From contig JBGPLH010000008.1 in assembly GCA_041486365.1 (NCBI GenBank), positions 1 to 22,295 on the forward strand: DNA of 22,295 nucleotides. Reading direction: 5' to 3'. Numbering within the stretch: position 1 is the stretch's first letter; each line of letters starts with the position of its first letter. The position numbers and the translations under genes were made by a program. Source of the DNA: JBGPLH01 sp041486365 [NCBI: Thermodesulfobacteriota bacterium] (GTDB taxonomy: Bacteria > JAUYMQ01). The notes below the pieces were generated by a model. It was not told the origin of the DNA, searched no databases, and saw only the letters and a list, made by a program, of their open reading frames with translations. Positions 14,450 through 22,212 of this stretch are shown in pieces.

Positions 14450-14494
14450 AGCACTCCGTCACCCCTGATTTTCAAGAGCCATAGGGATTATTTC

Positions 14495-15574
14495 TTGGGC
14501 CCGGACACCCTCCAGGTAGGCGGTATTCCTTTAAAAAACAGGCTCGCCTTGGCTCCCATGGCCGGGGTGACGAATCTCCCCTTCCGCCTCCTGGCCAAAG
14601 AGCAGGGGGTGGGGCTGGTCTGCACGGAGACACTTAGCGCCAGGGCCATCGTCCACGGGAGCGAGAAGACCTACAAGATGCTCACGGGGAGTCGGGAGGA
14701 GCGCCCCCTGGCGGCGCAGATCTTCGGGTGCGACCCGGACGTCCTTGCCGAGGCGGCCGGTCGTCTCGAAGCCGCCGGCGTGGACATCCTGGACATCAAC
14801 TTCGGCTGCCCGGTCACCAAGTTCGTTCGCTCCTTCGCGGGCGCCGTCCTCATGCGGGAGCCGGAAAAGGTGCGCCGGATCCTCACGGCGGTGCGCAAGC
14901 GAATCCGGATACCCCTCACGATCAAGATGCGCTCGGGGTGGGATGTCCACAGCGTCAATGCCCCCGAGGTGGCCCGCATCGCCGAAGACTGCGGCGTGGA
15001 CGCCATGAGCATCCATCCCCGCACGCGCGCGCAGGCCTACACGGGTAGGGCCGATTGGCGTGTGACGGCGGAGGTAGTGAAGGCCGTCCGAATCCCCGTC
15101 ATCGGCAATGGCGACGTGAACAGCCCCGAGCGCGCGAAGCAGCTCCTCGAGGAGACGGGGTGCGCCGGCGTGATGATCGGGCGCGCGGCGCTGGGCAACC
15201 CGTGGATCTTTTCCCAGGTGCGCGAGTACCTCGAGGAAGGAACGCAGACCTTCCAGGGCCCGAACGCGGAGGAGCGACGGTCGCTCATGCTCCGGCACCT
15301 GCACGCCCTCGTTGCCTTCACGGGGGACGAGACGGGGTCGATCCGCATCATGCGCAAGCACCTCGCCTGGTACACCAGGGGGCTCCCCGGCGGCGCGCAC
15401 TTCCGCGATGCGATCAACCGCCTGGAATCGCGGGCTGCGGTGGAGGAGACGATCGAGGCGTTCTTCGAGCGGCTCCGGACGGGACGTGGCGCGGCCTTCG
15501 CCCCGGATGTCCGCTTCGGCGAGGATCCCGCGCCGGACACAGACACGGACCTGGAGCCGAAGGCCTGTGGGTGA
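14495..15574 (+). CDS. dusB: tRNA-dihydrouridine synthase (DusB/NifR3 type)
   Basis: DusB is an FMN enzyme that reduces uridines in the tRNA D-loop with NADPH. The 359-residue protein is a TIM barrel with LAPMAGVTNLPFR (19-31), the catalytic-Cys loop INFGCP (101-106, C105), KMRSGWD (144-150), SIHPRTRAQAYTGRADW (172-188) and the FMN-phosphate site IGNGDVNS with GVMIGRAALGNPW (225-237). There is no ATG or GTG near the expected N-terminus. A TTG at 14495, 7 bases after AGGGA, gives the normal family start. It heads the order dusB-ntrB-ntrC seen classically as nifR3-ntrBC in some Proteobacteria. The C-terminal about 30 residues are a loose acidic extension. Confidence 0.9.
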   Translation: MGPDTLQVGGIPLKNRLALAPMAGVTNLPFRLLAKEQGVGLVCTETLSARAIVHGSEKTYKMLTGSREERPLAAQIFGCDPDVLAEAAGRLEAAGVDILDINFGCPVTKFVRSFAGAVLMREPEKVRRILTAVRKRIRIPLTIKMRSGWDVHSVNAPEVARIAEDCGVDAMSIHPRTRAQAYTGRADWRVTAEVVKAVRIPVIGNGDVNSPERAKQLLEETGCAGVMIGRAALGNPWIFSQVREYLEEGTQTFQGPNAEERRSLMLRHLHALVAFTGDETGSIRIMRKHLAWYTRGLPGGAHFRDAINRLESRAAVEETIEAFFERLRTGRGAAFAPDVRFGEDPAPDTDTDLEPKACG

Positions 15575-15590
15575 GGGGGGAGGCGCAGCG

Positions 15591-16691
15591 ATGGGCGGCG
15601 GGACGGATATCATCCTGGACTGCCTGAACGATGGTGTCGTCGTCGTGGACGAGGAGCGCCGCATCGTCACCTTCAACCATGCCGCGGAGGGAATGACGGG
15701 CCTCGCGAAGGGCAGCGTGCTGGGCCGCCTCCTGGTCGATGTGTTCCGCGGGAGCCCCGAACTCGCCGCCCGGATGGCGCGCACGCTCGAGACGGGGCAG
15801 ACGACGCTCCACCACGACGCCGGGCTCGCCCGGCGAGGCGCCTCTCCGTGCTTCGTGGACCTCACCTGCTCACCGGTGATCGACGAATCGGGGACGCCCA
15901 TCGGGGCCGTCGCCGTGTTCCGCGACCGAACGACGGTCCGCGAGATGGAGGAACAGAGCCGTCACTCCGACCGGCTGGCGCTGCTGGGCACCATGGCCGC
16001 GGGGATCGCCCACGAGGTGAAGAATCCGCTCGGGGGAATCCGGGGTGCGGCCCAGATCCTGAAGAAGGGGATCGCCGCGGGCGGCAGGGATCCGGCCAAG
16101 CTGTCCGAGTGCGCCGACCTCGTGATCCGCCAGGTGGATCGCATCGACGGCCTGATCGAGGAGCTGCTCGAGCTCTCCTCGCGCAAGCGGCTACGTCTGG
16201 CCGACGTGAACGTGAACAAGGTGTTGAACGATCTCGTGGCGCTTCTGCGCGCGGAGGTCGGGGACGGGAAGATCGTCTTCCGGATCGCCTTCGACCCGAG
16301 TCTCCCACCCGTGCGGGGCGACGAGACCCGGCTCACGCAGGTGTTCCTGAACCTGCTACGCAACGCGGTGGAAGCCCTGCGGGAACGCGAAGCAGGGGGG
16401 ACGATCCGCGTTCTCACGAAAATGGACCTCGATCTCCACCTGGCCCGCCCCGACCAGGCACCGCGGCCCGCCATCGCCGTCGAGATCTCCGACGACGGCC
16501 CGGGCGTGCGAGGCGAGGATCTCGAGAAACTCTTCACGCCCTTCTATACGACCAGGGCCCGCGGCACGGGCCTCGGGCTGGCGCTCTCCCACAAGATCGT
16601 GGAGGAGCACGGTGGGAGCCTGCGGCTCCAGAGCCGCTTCGGCGAGGGGACGACGGTGCGCGCCATCCTCCCCGCCGCGGAAACCCGATGA
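15591..16691 (+). CDS. ntrB: NtrB-like sensor histidine kinase
   Basis: A 366-residue soluble sensor kinase with no membrane segment. An N-terminal PAS domain (about 4-115, NDGVVVVDEERRIVTFNHAA pattern) is followed by a HisKA domain. Its H-box GIAHEVKNPLGGIRGAAQIL (phospho-acceptor H141) is almost identical in pattern to NtrB of enterics and alphaproteobacteria. The HATPase domain carries the N box LNLLRNAVEAL (N258), G1 DDGPG (301-305), F box FTPFYTT (315-321) and G2 GTGLGL (325-330). NtrB phosphorylates or dephosphorylates NtrC according to PII/nitrogen status. The ATG at 15591 has a G-rich GGGGGGAGG site 8 bases upstream, 16 bases after dusB, and the stop overlaps ntrC (ATGA). The nitrogen role is inferred from motif and gene order. 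Confidence 0.88.
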   Translation: MGGGTDIILDCLNDGVVVVDEERRIVTFNHAAEGMTGLAKGSVLGRLLVDVFRGSPELAARMARTLETGQTTLHHDAGLARRGASPCFVDLTCSPVIDESGTPIGAVAVFRDRTTVREMEEQSRHSDRLALLGTMAAGIAHEVKNPLGGIRGAAQILKKGIAAGGRDPAKLSECADLVIRQVDRIDGLIEELLELSSRKRLRLADVNVNKVLNDLVALLRAEVGDGKIVFRIAFDPSLPPVRGDETRLTQVFLNLLRNAVEALREREAGGTIRVLTKMDLDLHLARPDQAPRPAIAVEISDDGPGVRGEDLEKLFTPFYTTRARGTGLGLALSHKIVEEHGGSLRLQSRFGEGTTVRAILPAAETR

Positions 16692-18130
16692 CCGGCATCG
16701 CGAAGATCCGGGTGCTCGTCGCCGATGACGAGGCCCCCATGCGATTCATCCTGAAGGACGCCCTCGAGGAGCAGGGCTTCGCCGTGGACCTCGCCTCCGA
16801 CGGGACGGAGGCCCTGGCCCGGCTCGAGGCGGAGCCATACCCGCTCGCCTTCCTCGACATCAAGATGCCCGGAACCTCCGGCCTCGAGATCCTCGAGCGC
16901 CTCCCCGCCATGGGGCGCGACACGAGCGTGATCGTCATCACGGCGATGAACACCATGGAAAACGCCATCGAGGCCATGGGGCGCGGGGCCCTGGAATACC
17001 TGACGAAGCCCTTCAAGCTCGAGCGCGTCGCGGAGCTGGCGCGGCAGGCCCTGGAGTCGCGCCGGCGCGCCCTGGAGGCGGAGCGGCGGGACCGCACCGC
17101 GGAGCCCCCACCGGCCGAGGAAGCCATCGTCGGCCGCAGCGACACGATGCAGGCCATCTACAAGACGATCGGGCGCCTCACGCAGAGCGACGTCACGGTC
17201 CTGATTCTCGGAGAGAGCGGCACGGGGAAGGAGCTGATCGCCCGGGTGATCCACGACAAGAGCCGGCGCGCCCCGGGCCCCTTCGTGGTGGTGAACGCCG
17301 CGGCGATCCCCGCCACGCTGATGGAGAGCGAGCTGTTCGGATTCGAGCGCGGCTCCTTCACGGGCGCCCACGCGCGGCACGCCGGGAAATTCGAGCAGGC
17401 CCGGGGCGGGACGCTCTTCCTGGACGAGATCGGGGAGATGCCGATCGATCTGCAGTCGAAGCTCCTGCGGGTGCTCCAGGAAGGAGAGTTCGAGCCCGTC
17501 GGCGCCCGCTCGCCGATCCGGGCGGATATCCGGATCGTCGCCGCGACGAACCAGGACCTCGAGCGCGCGGTGCGTGAGAAGCGCTTCCGCGCGGATCTCT
17601 ACTACCGGCTGAACGTCGTGACGATCCCCGTCCCGCCCCTGCGCGACCGGCGGGAGGACATCCCGATCCTCGCCCGCCACTTCCTGAGGAAGTTCGAGCG
17701 GGAGCTGGGCCTCGGCGAGAAGTACCTCTCGGAGGATGCGATCCTGCTGCTGCAGGGCTGGAACTGGCCGGGGAACGTCCGGGAACTCGAGAACCTGATC
17801 AAGCGGGCCATGGCGCTCTACCCCCAGAAGGCGCTCTCGGCCGCCGATCTCTCAGCGCTCGTCTCGCCGGCGGAGCAGGAAACGCTCCACAGCGACCAGA
17901 CGCTCGATGAGCTCATCCGCGCCCGGGTCGCCCGATTCCTCGAGCACGTGGACCCCGTCGCGCGGGGGAACCTGCACGAGGCGATCCTGAGCCGGGTGGA
18001 GAAGCCGCTGATCGAGCTCGTGCTAGCCAGGGCAGGCGGCAACCAGGTGCGGGCGGCGGCCATGCTCGGGATCAACCGGAACACGCTTCGCAAGAAGATC
18101 ACGGAGCTCGGGATCGAGATCCGCAAGTGA
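16688..18130 (+). CDS. ntrC: NtrC-family sigma-54-dependent response regulator
   Basis: A 480-residue three-domain activator. The receiver domain (6-120) has acidic D13-D14, phospho-acceptor D57 in FLDIKMPG, T85 and K107. The AAA+ domain (about 145-385) shows Walker A GESGTGKE (175-182), the sigma-54 contact loop GSFTGA (222-227), Walker B GTLFLDE (241-247), the arginine region RFRADLYYRL and WPGNVRELEN (360-369). A Fis-type helix-turn-helix ends the protein (about 450-475, RAAAMLGINRNTLRKKITEL), with the RNTLRKK pattern typical of NtrC. It is coupled to ntrB by ATGA and to thiE by GTGA. Likely targets are nitrogen-assimilation genes; none is adjacent. Confidence 0.92.
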   Translation: MTGIAKIRVLVADDEAPMRFILKDALEEQGFAVDLASDGTEALARLEAEPYPLAFLDIKMPGTSGLEILERLPAMGRDTSVIVITAMNTMENAIEAMGRGALEYLTKPFKLERVAELARQALESRRRALEAERRDRTAEPPPAEEAIVGRSDTMQAIYKTIGRLTQSDVTVLILGESGTGKELIARVIHDKSRRAPGPFVVVNAAAIPATLMESELFGFERGSFTGAHARHAGKFEQARGGTLFLDEIGEMPIDLQSKLLRVLQEGEFEPVGARSPIRADIRIVAATNQDLERAVREKRFRADLYYRLNVVTIPVPPLRDRREDIPILARHFLRKFERELGLGEKYLSEDAILLLQGWNWPGNVRELENLIKRAMALYPQKALSAADLSALVSPAEQETLHSDQTLDELIRARVARFLEHVDPVARGNLHEAILSRVEKPLIELVLARAGGNQVRAAAMLGINRNTLRKKITELGIEIRK

Positions 18131-18828
18131 ATGCCCCTCCCCGCGCCGGAGACAGAGCGGCCGCGGCAACCTGGGCGGGGCTTCACGTGATCGCCGGCGG
18201 CGCATCGACGGAAGGGGTACTCGCGATCGCGGAGGCGGCGCTCGAGGGGGGCGCGCGGATCGTGCAGGCACGGATGAAGGGAGTCCACTCCCGCATGCTG
18301 TTCCTCGCGGCCTCGGCGGTGGCGGAAGCGGTGGGGCGCGTCCCCGGCGCGCGGCTCGTGGTGAATGACCGGCTCGATGTGGCGCTCGCCGTGGGCGCGG
18401 AGGCGGTGCACCTCGGGCAGGATGATCTTTCTCCCGAGGCGGCGCGCGCCGCCATCGCGGCCGCGGGACGCACGCTCGTCTACGGCCTCAGCAGCCACGA
18501 TCTCGCGCAGGCCGTCGCGGCCGAGGGAGCCGGCGCCGCCTATATCGGCTTCGGACCTGTTTTCGCGACAAAATCGAAGGTGGACGCCCCGCCGCCCCGG
18601 GGGATCGCAGAGCTGGCCGCGGTGTGCCGGGCCGTCCAGGTGCCCGTGATCGCCATCGGGGGGATCACGCTCGAGAATGCCGCGAACGCTGTCGCCGCCG
18701 GCGCCGCGGGGATCGCGGTCATCTCGGCGGTCGCCGACGCTCCCGACCCGGCGAGCGCGGTCCGCGCGCTGGTTTCTCTCTTCAAAGGAAAGAACCCATC
18801 CGCCCGCGCCTTGCGCCGGACACCCTGA
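18127..18828 (+). CDS. thiE: thiamine-phosphate synthase
   Basis: ThiE joins HMP pyrophosphate and HET-phosphate to make thiamine monophosphate. The 233-residue TIM barrel has QARMK (47-51; the Q-x-R-x-K pyrophosphate-site pattern), LVVNDRLDVALAVGAEAVHLGQDDL (split as the D-R substrate strand 77-84 and the HLGQ-D-D motif 95-100), GLSSHD (120-125), YIGFGPVFATKSK (139-151) and IAIGGI (175-180). The GTG at 18127 overlaps the ntrC stop. Family length is about 210-220; the extra residues are at the two ends. No TPP riboswitch precedes it, since ntrC abuts. Confidence 0.9.
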   Translation: MNAPPRAGDRAAAATWAGLHVIAGGASTEGVLAIAEAALEGGARIVQARMKGVHSRMLFLAASAVAEAVGRVPGARLVVNDRLDVALAVGAEAVHLGQDDLSPEAARAAIAAAGRTLVYGLSSHDLAQAVAAEGAGAAYIGFGPVFATKSKVDAPPPRGIAELAAVCRAVQVPVIAIGGITLENAANAVAAGAAGIAVISAVADAPDPASAVRALVSLFKGKNPSARALRRTP

Positions 18829-18832
18829 CGCC

Positions 18833-19537
18833 ATGAACGACATCCGCCAACGATCCCGGTCGCTCCTCCCGCTCGCCCTCTGCTTTCTCGTGTTCTCGGC
18901 ATGCTCGGGTCCGCACAAGAAGATCAAGATCCCGGAGCCCCGGTTCATCGCCGTGCACCGCGACGTGCGGGAAGTCTTCGCGGCCCACCGGGCGAAGGAC
19001 CCGCGCCGGATCGACCTCGCCTTCTCCCGACTCGGCGAGCTGAACGGCCGCCCGGATGTCGTCCCGCAGGGAGAGCCGGTGCGCGCCATCGATCTCTCCC
19101 CGGGCAGCCGCTTCCTGATCGCCGTGACGGGCACCACGATGGGCGGTTCCAAGGTGCTCGTCTTCGAGGCCGTCTCCGGGAAGCTCCTGCTCGGCGTGAA
19201 CGGCTATGCAACGGCTTTTTCCGCGGACGACCGCTGGCTCGCCTGCCTCCAGCACCGCTACGCAACTCCCGAGCCAGGAGCCGATGTCGGGAGCTACGAG
19301 GCGATACTGCTGGTGGACATGGGCCGCGTGCGCGGCGCCACGCCCGAGGACACGACGGTCTTCAAGACGCTCGTGCGCGATCCCGAAGACCGCCTCATGA
19401 ACTCCCGGATCGAGTTCCTGGGGAACGACCGGATCCGCGTTTACCGCCAGAAGCCGCCCCTCGACGAGCAGTACACGCTCGAAGGGGACAAGGTGCAGGA
19501 GAAGGGGCGGCGGTGGTACTGGCTGTGGTTACACTAG
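18833..19537 (+). CDS. uncharacterised lipoprotein with beta-propeller-like repeats
   Basis: A 234-residue protein I do not recognise as a named family. It starts with basic residues, a hydrophobic segment LLPLALCFLV and a lipobox-like FSAC (C24), so it is probably a lipid-anchored envelope protein. Residues about 75-135 contain two WD/YVTN-like strands (AIDLSPGSRFLIAV with KVLVFEAVSGKLL, then TAFSADDRWLACLQ), too few for a full propeller. The C-terminus is mixed charged. It begins 4 bases after thiE, so it is cotranscribed with it, but no thiamine role is evident. Confidence 0.72.
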   Translation: MNDIRQRSRSLLPLALCFLVFSACSGPHKKIKIPEPRFIAVHRDVREVFAAHRAKDPRRIDLAFSRLGELNGRPDVVPQGEPVRAIDLSPGSRFLIAVTGTTMGGSKVLVFEAVSGKLLLGVNGYATAFSADDRWLACLQHRYATPEPGADVGSYEAILLVDMGRVRGATPEDTTVFKTLVRDPEDRLMNSRIEFLGNDRIRVYRQKPPLDEQYTLEGDKVQEKGRRWYWLWLH

Positions 19538-19544
19538 TCCGGGT

Positions 19545-19652
19545 GGTGAGGCTCGGCAGGAGCCTCGCCCTCCCAAGTATGGTGAGGCTCGGCAGGAGCC
19601 TCGCCCTCCCAAGTATGGTGAGGCTCGGCGGGGGCCTCGCCCCCCCGAAGGG
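19545..19652 (+). repeat. three tandem 36-bp hairpin repeats (REP-like)
   Basis: Units lie at 19545-19580 and 19581-19616 (identical) and 19617-19652 (diverged at several bases, richer in G/C). Each begins GGTGAGGCTC, then five bases, then GAGCCTCGCC, which pairs to a 10-bp stem with one G-U. The array fills most of the gap between the lipoprotein gene and thiD. Its last bases (GAAGGGC) serve as the only ribosome-site-like sequence for thiD. No spacers separate the units, so it is not CRISPR. I recall similar palindromes dispersed in Planctomycetes/Verrucomicrobia genomes, but this is memory only. Confidence 0.9.
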
Positions 19653-19658
19653 CAATCC

Positions 19659-20444
19659 ATGCGTCCCTCCGTTCTTTCCATCGCGGGGACCGATCCCACC
19701 GGCGGCGCCGGGATCCAGGCGGATCTCCAGGTCCTCGCCCGCTGTGGCGTGCACGGGATGGCGGTCCCGACGGCGCTGATCGAGCAGGACTCCCGCGGCG
19801 TGCGTCGCGTCCACGCCGTCTTCCCGACGATCCTCGAGGCGCAGATCGCCTCGTGCTTCGATGACGCCCCTCCCGCTGCCGTGAAGATCGGCGCGCTCGC
19901 CACGGACGACAACGCGCTGGCCGTTGCGCGTTCCCTCGAGCGCTACGGGCCGCCCCCCACCGTGCTCGACCCCGTGCTCCAATCCTCGAGCGGCGCCTTT
20001 CTGCTCGAGCGCCGCGCCTGGGACACGCTTCGACACAGGCTCCTTCCCCTTGCGACCGTGATCACCCCGAACCTCGCCGAGGCGGGGCTCCTTCTCGACA
20101 CGGAACCCCCCGCCACGCCGGAAGCCATGGAGCGCGTTGCGCGCGATCTGCTCGGGCTCGGCGGCGCGCCCTGGGTGCTCCTCAAGGGCGGCCATCTCGC
20201 CGGGGATCCGATCGATGTGCTCGTGGGGGAGACTGCCGTGAAGGTGCTTCGCGGGAAGCGCGTGGACGCCGAGGTCCACGGCACGGGGTGCGCGCTCTCC
20301 TCGGCAATCGCCGCGGGGCTCGCGCTCGGGATGGATGTCCCCGCCGCGGTCGAGCGGGCCCACGCCTACGTGCAGCGTGCGATCGCGGGGAGCGAGCAGC
20401 GGGGGAAGGGGCGGCGGACCCTGAACTACTCGGTGGACTACTGA
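19659..20444 (+). CDS. thiD: hydroxymethylpyrimidine/phosphomethylpyrimidine kinase
   Basis: ThiD phosphorylates HMP and HMP-phosphate to the pyrophosphate used by ThiE. The 261-residue ribokinase-fold protein shows AGTDPTGGAGIQADL (9-23), the substrate-site TALIEQDSRGV (38-48), VKIGAL (75-80), VLDPVLQSSSG (102-112), TPNLAEA (136-142), LLKGGH (174-179) and the active-site HGTGCALSSAIAA (207-219, anion hole and C211). Normal length, no ThiN/TenA fusion. It lies 121 bases after the lipoprotein gene, behind the hairpin repeats, and its 3' end overlaps the convergent cupin gene by 7 bases. Confidence 0.93.
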   Translation: MRPSVLSIAGTDPTGGAGIQADLQVLARCGVHGMAVPTALIEQDSRGVRRVHAVFPTILEAQIASCFDDAPPAAVKIGALATDDNALAVARSLERYGPPPTVLDPVLQSSSGAFLLERRAWDTLRHRLLPLATVITPNLAEAGLLLDTEPPATPEAMERVARDLLGLGGAPWVLLKGGHLAGDPIDVLVGETAVKVLRGKRVDAEVHGTGCALSSAIAAGLALGMDVPAAVERAHAYVQRAIAGSEQRGKGRRTLNYSVDY

Positions 20445-20731
20445 GCGCGGAGCGTCTTGTAACCGTAGAGCCAGCGCGACGTGACGCCGCCCACGTTGCG
20501 CACCGTGTGCGCGGTGCGCGCAGGGATCAGCACCTCCTCGCCCGCGCGGGGGCGCAGGACCCGCCCCCCGAACTCCATCTCGATCCCTCCCTCGACGAGC
20601 ATCACCAGCTCATCCGTGTCGTGGATGAAGTCGGCCCAGACCTGCCCCGGCGCATCGACCCAGAGGTCGCAGGTGAAGCCGCGCGAGCGCCAGTCGCGCG
20701 CGACGGCGGCCCGATCGACACTCCTCTTCAT
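20438..20731 (-). CDS. small cupin-domain protein
   Basis: A 97-residue single-domain cupin. The first motif is seen around WADFIHDTDELVMLVEGGIEMEFGG (split: H37, D39 and E41 as likely metal ligands, then the G-rich turn 48-56). The second is PRAGEEVLIPARTAHTVRN, with H75. The fold is a beta barrel that often binds a metal and a sugar or small acid; the reaction is unknown. The ATG overlaps the mpl stop (ATGA), so it is translationally coupled to mpl, and it converges on thiD. Confidence 0.83.
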   Translation of the reverse strand: MKRSVDRAAVARDWRSRGFTCDLWVDAPGQVWADFIHDTDELVMLVEGGIEMEFGGRVLRPRAGEEVLIPARTAHTVRNVGGVTSRWLYGYKTLRAQ

Positions 20732-22212
20732 GCCGCGCCGCCCATCTTCGCGTGGAGCGCCGCCAGCAGCTTCCCGTGGATCCCCCCGAACGCGCCGTTG
20801 GACATGACCAGCAGCACGTCGCCCGGCTCGGCGCGGGAGGCCACGCGGGTGACGATGTCGTCCACCTTTTCGATGAACTCCGCGTCGCAGCCTCGCGCCC
20901 GGAGATCCTCCGCGACGCGCTCGGGCGAGAGACGCTCGGCCTCAGGCACCTTGCCCGGGTTGTCCACCCCCGCGATCACGGTGCGATCGGCCTGCGCCAG
21001 CGCGTCGACGAAGGCCGCCTGGTGGACATTGCGGCGGCTCGTGTTGGAGCGCGGCTCGAAGATCGCCCAGACGCGTCTTCCCGCATAACGCTCCCGCAGG
21101 GCCGCGATGGTCTCGCGCACCGCCGTCGGGTGGTGGGCGAAGTCGTCGATCACGAGAACGCCCGCCACCTCCCCCCGCTCCTCCTGCCGCCGCGCCACGC
21201 CGCCGAACCGCGCGAGGCCGCCCCGCACCTCCGCCGGCGTGAGCCCGAGGTCCAGGCACACGCCTATCACCCCGAGCGCGTTGCACACGTTGTGGGATCC
21301 AGGCAGCGGGATCGTGAACTCGCCGAGCGGCTGGCGACGGAGCGCCGCCTCGAACCGCGTCGCCGCACGGTCCACCCCCAGCACCTTCCCGCGAAGGTCG
21401 GCGTTGTCGCCCAGACCGTAGCGCAGCACCCGGCAGCGGCCCGTGAGCGCCACGGCGAGCGCCTCCTCGTCGTCGCTGCACACGGCGAGGATCCCCATGG
21501 CGGGGATCAGCGCCACGAATCTGCGGAAGGCCTCCCGCACGTGATCGAGGTCCCGGTAGATGTCGGCGTGATCGAACTCCACGCTGGTGAGAATGACGCT
21601 CTTCGGCTCGTAGTGGAGGAACTTCGGCCCCTTGTCGAAGAACGCCGTATCGTACTCATCCCCTTCGATGACGAAGTGGTTCCCCTTCCCCAGCCGGAAG
21701 CCTCCCTCGAAGTCCTTCGCCACGCCCCCGACGAGGAGCGACGGATCCCGCCCCGCCGAGAGGAGCACGCTCCCCGCCAGCGCGGTCGTCGTCGTCTTGC
21801 CGTGGGTGCCGGCGATCACGATCGAGTGCTTGTCCCGGAGGAAGAAGAGGCGAAGCGCCTCGGGCATGCTGACGTAGGGAAGGCCGCTTTCGAGCAGCGC
21901 CTCGATTTCCGGGTTGCCGCGGCTCATCGCGTTGCCGACGATGACCAGATCGGGCCGATGGGCGAGATTCTCCGCGCGGTAGCCCTGCATCACGCGAATG
22001 CCCCACCGCTCGAGCTGGACACTCATCGGCGGGTAAACGGCCTGATCGGAGCCGGTGACCTCGAAGCCCGCGGCGGCGAACATGCCGGCGAGCGAGCCCA
22101 TGCCCGTGCCGGCGACGGCGACGAGATGAACCCTGCGGACTGTATTGGGAACGCGCGCGAGGCGGGCTGTCGTTTCTTCGGGCGTTTCGGGGCGGGTGGG
22201 CGCGAGGCTCAC
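20728..22212 (-). CDS. mpl: UDP-N-acetylmuramate:L-alanyl-gamma-D-glutamyl-meso-diaminopimelate ligase
   Basis: Mpl recycles murein by ligating the released tripeptide to UDP-MurNAc with ATP. The 494-residue Mur-ligase has an N-terminal UDP-binding Rossmann domain (VAVAGTGMGSLAGM, 31-44; GSDQAVYPPMS, 54-64, typical of Mpl rather than MurC), the ATP loop GTHGKTTTT (135-143), EGDEYDTAFFDKGPKF (183-198, the Mpl-specific segment), EFDHADIY (212-219), PGSHNVCNAL and the C-terminal-domain motifs DDFAHHPTAV and FEPRSNTSRR. It uses a GTG start overlapping the upstream stop (GTGA). The N-terminal about 25 residues are an extension before the first strand. With the lytic transglycosylase it fits cell-wall turnover. 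Confidence 0.95.
   Translation of the reverse strand: MSLAPTRPETPEETTARLARVPNTVRRVHLVAVAGTGMGSLAGMFAAAGFEVTGSDQAVYPPMSVQLERWGIRVMQGYRAENLAHRPDLVIVGNAMSRGNPEIEALLESGLPYVSMPEALRLFFLRDKHSIVIAGTHGKTTTTALAGSVLLSAGRDPSLLVGGVAKDFEGGFRLGKGNHFVIEGDEYDTAFFDKGPKFLHYEPKSVILTSVEFDHADIYRDLDHVREAFRRFVALIPAMGILAVCSDDEEALAVALTGRCRVLRYGLGDNADLRGKVLGVDRAATRFEAALRRQPLGEFTIPLPGSHNVCNALGVIGVCLDLGLTPAEVRGGLARFGGVARRQEERGEVAGVLVIDDFAHHPTAVRETIAALRERYAGRRVWAIFEPRSNTSRRNVHQAAFVDALAQADRTVIAGVDNPGKVPEAERLSPERVAEDLRARGCDAEFIEKVDDIVTRVASRAEPGDVLLVMSNGAFGGIHGKLLAALHAKMGGAA

Larger units (their letters stand above)
13942..14494. other. 553-base gene-free divergent region with many potential RNA hairpins
   Basis: No credible coding frame was found between mltD and dusB. 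Stems visible by pairing are: 14105-14151 (TCCGCG/CGCGGA outer, TGGC/GCCA and CTCG/CGAG inner, G-rich loop); 14152-14165 (CCCGC, TCGC loop, GCGGG); 14173-14199 (GTGGGGGG with CCCC plus CCAC, 3-base bulge); 14298-14317 (near-palindrome around GGCCCTTGGGCC); and 14403-14449 (CGCCC/GGGCG, TGGG/CCCA, GGCA/TGCC). These could be a long mltD leader, a dusB leader or a separate small RNA. I could not match it to RNase P, 6S, SRP, cobalamin, SAM, c-di-GMP or Moco motifs. Confidence 0.45.

Noticed and set aside
19545-19652. CRISPR array suggested by the 36-bp repeat length
   Set aside because: The copies are directly adjacent without spacers, only three in number, and no cas genes are near.
19538-19658. 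TPP riboswitch before thiD
   Set aside because: The gap is taken up by the tandem hairpin repeats; the CUGAGA and related THI-box cores are not present.
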